From contig LLCB01000381.1 in assembly GCA_001414345.1 (NCBI GenBank), positions 20,484 to 84,483 on the forward strand: a stretch of 64,000 bases of DNA. Direction: 5' to 3'. This stretch comes from Hymenoscyphus infarciens. Lineage: Eukaryota > Ascomycota > Leotiomycetes > Helotiales > Helotiaceae. The notes below the pieces were generated by a model. That model saw only the letters and a list, made by a program, of their open reading frames with translations. It ran no database searches and was not told the DNA's origin. The translations under genes and the position numbers were made by a program. How positions within the stretch are numbered: the stretch's first letter is position 1; each line of letters begins with the position of its first letter. Shown piece by piece: positions 59,815 through 64,000 of the stretch.

Positions 59815-60130
59815 TAAGCTATCATCTATTAGAGAGGATAAGCTATCAAGAGAGAGATAAGCTTAGAAGCTTTAGATTTAAGAGGTAGAAATAAGATTAA
59901 AATTAATAGGTAAGTTATCAAGAGAGAGATAAGCTTAGAAGCTTTCGATTTAAGAGGTAGAAATAAGATTAGAATTAATATATAAGCTACTAAGAGAGAG
60001 GTAAGCGTGGAATTAATAAGTAAGCTACTAAGAGGGAGGTAAGCTTAGAATTAATAGGTAAGCTACTAAGAGGAGGTAAGCGTAGAAATGATAGGTAAGC
60101 TACTAAGGGGGAGGTAAGCTTAGATTCTAG
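59815..60130 (+). repeat. Tandem array, two 70-bp then four 38-bp units
   Basis: Two units of about 70 bp (ATCAAGAGAGAGATAAGCTTAG then a GATTTAAGAGGTAGAAATAAG part) are followed by four of about 38 bp (TAAGCTACTAAGAGGGAGG then TAAGCTTAGAATTAATAGG). The shorter unit looks like the longer one with its middle deleted. Differences are mainly transitions. Confidence 0.8.
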
Positions 60131-62019
60131 AACTCGTAGGCTAGCGACTTCCTACTAAATTATATACTAAGAACGCTATAAATAGCGTTATTAAACTAGG
60201 TAAATCGAAAGCCTAGACTGTTACTTTAAATCTCCTACTTTAAGTTATAGAAACTAAGTTAAAAGTCGTTAGTAAGTAGCCTACGTTCTCTAGTAGAGTA
60301 TATTCTATTACTACTAGTACTTACTTTATACTTATAGTAGTTATAGTATATTTATATATATAAAAAACTAAAGTACTAGAAAACACTAGAAAATGCATTC
60401 CTCTATCTTTTATAAAGTTTAAATAAAATAAACTATTAATATTACCTCTAAATACTAACCGAGAGAGGTAATAGTATAGTAAATAGCTAATAGGTGCTTA
60501 TATTACACCTTACCACTATTAGTAACCGTATTTTATTAACTCTAGTAGCGCTACTAGAAAAAGGTCCTTCTATTTAATATTAGTCTATTACTTAGATATT
60601 AAAAGAAAATTACTTACGATTTTACTAAAGTCGGTCTCGCTTAACTCTATTTACTAGTCACTTAATAGTAACGTATTTTTACTTCGTAATTTAGAAGCTA
60701 ATAGGCTTATAAGAATAATATTAGTATTAAAAGGTTAGATTTAGAAACTTCTAACTTACTAGCTATTTCGAGCTCTAGCCCTAGCCCTAGCTATATATAC
60801 TTTCTAAGACTTAGGATCTCTATAATCTTCTTCTTCTAGCTGTCTATAATATATAGTCTTATAGCCTCTAATAAGATTATTACCTCTAAGATAACCTTCT
60901 CTTTAGTAAACCCTTTAAACTTCTTAGTAATAACTTCCTTACTTCTTATATTCTCTAACTACCTATCTATATACTTAGCCTAAATTAGCGCTTTATCCTT
61001 CTACTTCTACGAACGTACTAGCTCTTTAGTAATAAGTTTAGATTTAGTATTTTTAAAAGCTAGTCTTATAATCTTATTAAGAGTCTAATTTAGGTTTTTA
61101 TTAAAGCTATAATTATAGAAGCCTATATCCTAGAGTAGATCCTACTAGATATTATTAGGAGTATAAGCTTTATTAAGATAGCTAGTTTTTTAGAAAAATC
61201 AAAAGATATTACTCTTTTATTTTATAGAAAGGTTAATTAAAGTAATAGTCTTTTATATTAGGTTTAAAAGAAGAATACTATTTAACTTCCTTTGTCTATT
61301 AGTTTATAATTCCTTTATAGTTAGTATCCTAGCTTAGTTGCTTATTAAATAGTTCTATTAAATAATAACCTATATAATATCTTACTTTATAATAGCTTCC
61401 TTATCTCTCTTAGTATTTCTATTTAATTCCTTATTCTCTTCTTTATCCCTACCTCTATTCTTATTCTTATCCTTATCCTTATCCTCGCTCTAAACCTTCT
61501 TCTCTATAGGCTATTTATCGCTTTTAATATTTTGCCTCTTCTTTACTTTTACTTCTTTTAATAGGATAATAAATTAAAGATTACCTTTCTTATTCTTTAA
61601 ATAAGGTCTAATTCCTCTTAAGATATCTATACTTCTTTTAGATAGTTGTTCTAGAATTAATTTCGTTATATTATTAGTAGAAGTAAATAGAAGAGGGTGT
61701 TCGACATATAATAATAGATAGTAAATCGAGATAATAATAAAGATAATAAGTATTTAAAAAAGAGAGTAGTTATAAGCTCTATATAAGAGAATAATTAAGA
61801 GTAGTAGGTAATTATAAAGATAAAACTACGGTAAGAGAAGAAGTAGTCTATTTAAGAGTATTAAGAGACGATAATATAAGAGACGATATAAGTTTATTTA
61901 TAAATCGTTATTAAAGAGAGTTAGGGCTAAAAAGCAGCTATTAAAAGTAAGAAAAAGGTTACCTAGTTACTATTATAAAGGATTATTCTATATTTATAAG
62001 GTTATCGAGTACCTAGGTA

Positions 62020-62110
62020 AGCTAGTTCTTTCCGAGTAAGGCGAGTAAGGCGAGTAAGCTAGTTCTTTCTAAGTAAGCCAGTCCTTTCCTAGTAAGCTAG
62101 TCTCTCTCTT
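62020..62110 (+). repeat. GAGTAAGC word cluster
   Basis: CGAGTAAGGCGAGTAAGGCG then AGTAAGCTAG and further TAAGTAAGCC and AGTAAGCTAG words follow each other here, and again around 62185-62260 and 62885-62935. CGAGTAAGC is the reverse complement of the GCTTACTCG word array at 8619-9130. Confidence 0.6.
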
Positions 62111-64000
62111 ATAAGTCTTAGTAACCTTATATAAATACTAGTAATAGCTTAAAATATCTCTCTCTCTCTCTCTTTTAAATTATAAGTAAGCTTCTAAATT
62201 ATAAGTACGTAAGCTTTTAATATATAAGTAAGCTTCTAAATTATTAATTAGTAGCTTACCTCTCTATTAATAGGCAAATATTAAGTAATAGCTAACTAAG
62301 CTAGTATAGTACTATACTTAATTACTTTTACCTACTATTACTACTAGTATTACCCCTCTATATATGTATTCTCTTTAACCTTTAAATAACCCTTTATATA
62401 AGCTTCCTAGTAACCTCGTAGCTAGTATTACGTTCTAACCTTTACTCCTTATAGTCTACCTATTATTGAAATTACACTATTATATTAAACATGTCTTCCT
62501 ACTAGGTAGCGAATAGTCTTAGACTAGTATCTAATAACGCCTTTCTAATTAATACCTCTATCTATTATACTACTCTAAAACCCGACCTTATATATAGTAT
62601 AAAGATTATAGATATCTAAATAGTAGACTTTCTAGATAGTATTAACTTCGCTAAGCTTCTTAACCTTATAATACTTACGCTTTCTAATAATAGATAGATT
62701 AGAGTTATCTACCTACTAGAATCGAATTTAAAGAACTACCTAGGCATATCTAGGGAGAGATCGGATCTAGAGTAGGTAGTAGAAGGGTTTTCTAATAGAT
62801 AGTCTAAGAAAAACATTAATATAAGAGCTTTTCTACTCTTATAACTACCTTTAGAGTAAAACGCACCTTTCTAAGTAATTAACTAGTAAGCTAGTAATTA
62901 GCGAGTAAGCTAGTAATAGATAAGTAACTTATAAAACTACTAAGTATTTAAGAGCCTGTTTAGCTTATATATTTTTTTAATATTAATAATTAATACTTTT
63001 ATTCTCTAAATAATTATAAATACTTTGAATATTCTTTAAATTAACTAAAAAGTAACTATTTTATCTCTTAAATAATATCTCTTAAGAATAAGAGTATTCT
63101 TACTTAAGTTAGTTTATACTTTTTCTTGATTTAAGTATTATTCTTCTTTTATACTCTAATTACCTCTATATTTTAACTAAAAGTATTAGATACTATCTAA
63201 GATTATAATCTTAAAAAACTTATTTTAATTTACTTAAAAATAAGTAGTATAATATAGTAAGAATAGTGAATAATAACTAACTTAAATATCTCTCTTTTCT
63301 AAAGAAAAGAATATTTAAAGAATATTCTAAGTATTTATAATTATTTAGAGAATAAAAGTATTAATTACTATTATAATATATATACTACTTAAAAAAGTAA
63401 TATAATTTATAATATATATCTATATATATTCTAATATATACTAACGTTTAGCTAGTATATATTATAGTATATACTTTTACTTATATATCTTTTAAAGATA
63501 TATATTAATATATATACTACTAAGATTATATATATTCCTAGATATCTACTACTTCTACGACTATTAGCTAGCTATCTACTAATATATATAGTAATATATA
63601 TATGTTAAGCTAAATAGTAATTAAATATACTTCTAAAAAAGCTATAATATAATAAGAAATATACGAGTATCTTTTAACTCTATACTTATATATAAATCTT
63701 ATATATCTAAATTAAATTATATATATACTAAGAGATTATTTAACTAGCTATAAGATAATATTAAATTATCTAATAATTATACTAGAATTGTTTAAAAGTA
63801 GCTTAGTATATATTTATTTACTTATTTAATTATCTAAAAATAGATTTTAGTTACTTTACTAAATACTACTACGTATCTAATTACTTTTATATTACTTAGT
63901 AAAATTAGATCTATTAATTACTTATTTTCTTATTACTTTTATCTATTACTTTTATTCTTTAATATATCTCTAAATAACTTCTAAAAAAAGCCTAATAAAA

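Larger units (their letters stand above)
59800..64000. repeat. Large AT-rich RIP-degraded block
   Basis: From about 59.8 kb to the window end composition is strongly AT-rich with few CA or TG dinucleotides, and frames are closed on both strands. A few stretches keep transposon-like texture but no domain can be read. Contains a tandem array and GAGTAAGC word clusters. No telomeric TTAGGG repeats are seen. Confidence 0.85.

Noticed and set aside
59800..64000. Possible telomere or subtelomere
   Set aside because: No TTAGGG repeats and no helicase-type gene; AT-rich RIP blocks occur inside chromosomes as well.

Overview
The window is nuclear DNA of a filamentous ascomycete (Pezizomycotina). Genes have several short introns of about 50-75 nt with GT..AG ends and CTAAC-like branch points. 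Gene-bearing sequence of balanced composition sits between AT-rich blocks that are depleted in CpA/TpG, the signature of repeat-induced point mutation (RIP). The fungal-type gene set includes a Kre9/KNH-like GPI protein pair, a DUF8021 secreted protein and a DUF7730-like gene. A Leotiomycete-type genome is my best guess, but class level is inference only.

Layout: 1-1740 is an AT-rich RIP block holding a ruined copy of a short inverted-repeat element. From 2.3 to 7.3 kb lie a pyrroline-5-carboxylate reductase and a secreted type-B carboxylesterase with a proline-rich tail. From 7.3 to 18.4 kb is a gene-poor, repeat-littered stretch with two tandem paralogous Kre9/KNH-like GPI-anchored wall proteins; between and beside them sit a MITE, twin hairpin elements and homopolymer tracts. 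From 18.4 to 21.9 kb is a 999-aa Arg/Ser-rich protein with two CxxC pairs. From 24.5 to 31.3 kb is a housekeeping cluster: STT3 (N-glycosylation), ATP synthase subunit e, and cytoplasmic dynein intermediate chain, the last two divergently transcribed. From 33.3 to 36.4 kb are an Old Yellow Enzyme-type oxidoreductase and a gamma-glutamylcyclotransferase-like gene, separated by a second AT-rich block. From 39.5 to 48 kb are dynactin p25, an F-box protein, two unrecognised small genes and a DUF8021 secreted protein. At 48.7-49.9 kb is a damaged DUF7730-like gene. From 49.9 to 59.8 kb I see no convincing gene, only small inverted-repeat elements. From 59.8 kb to the end is a large AT-rich RIP block with tandem repeats.

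The genes do not form one pathway. Themes that recur are surface and secretory biology (STT3, GPI proteins, esterase, DUF8021) and retrograde transport (dynein IC, dynactin p25). I did not find a clear undescribed multi-gene system. The most unusual material is the set of at least four short non-autonomous repeat families, one with a minisatellite expansion inside it, and three protein oddities: the esterase tail, the 999-aa CxxC/RS protein, and a gene broken by an in-frame stop. Exon joins given below were worked out by hand from splice signals and reading frame; in every intact spliced model the total coding length is divisible by three.
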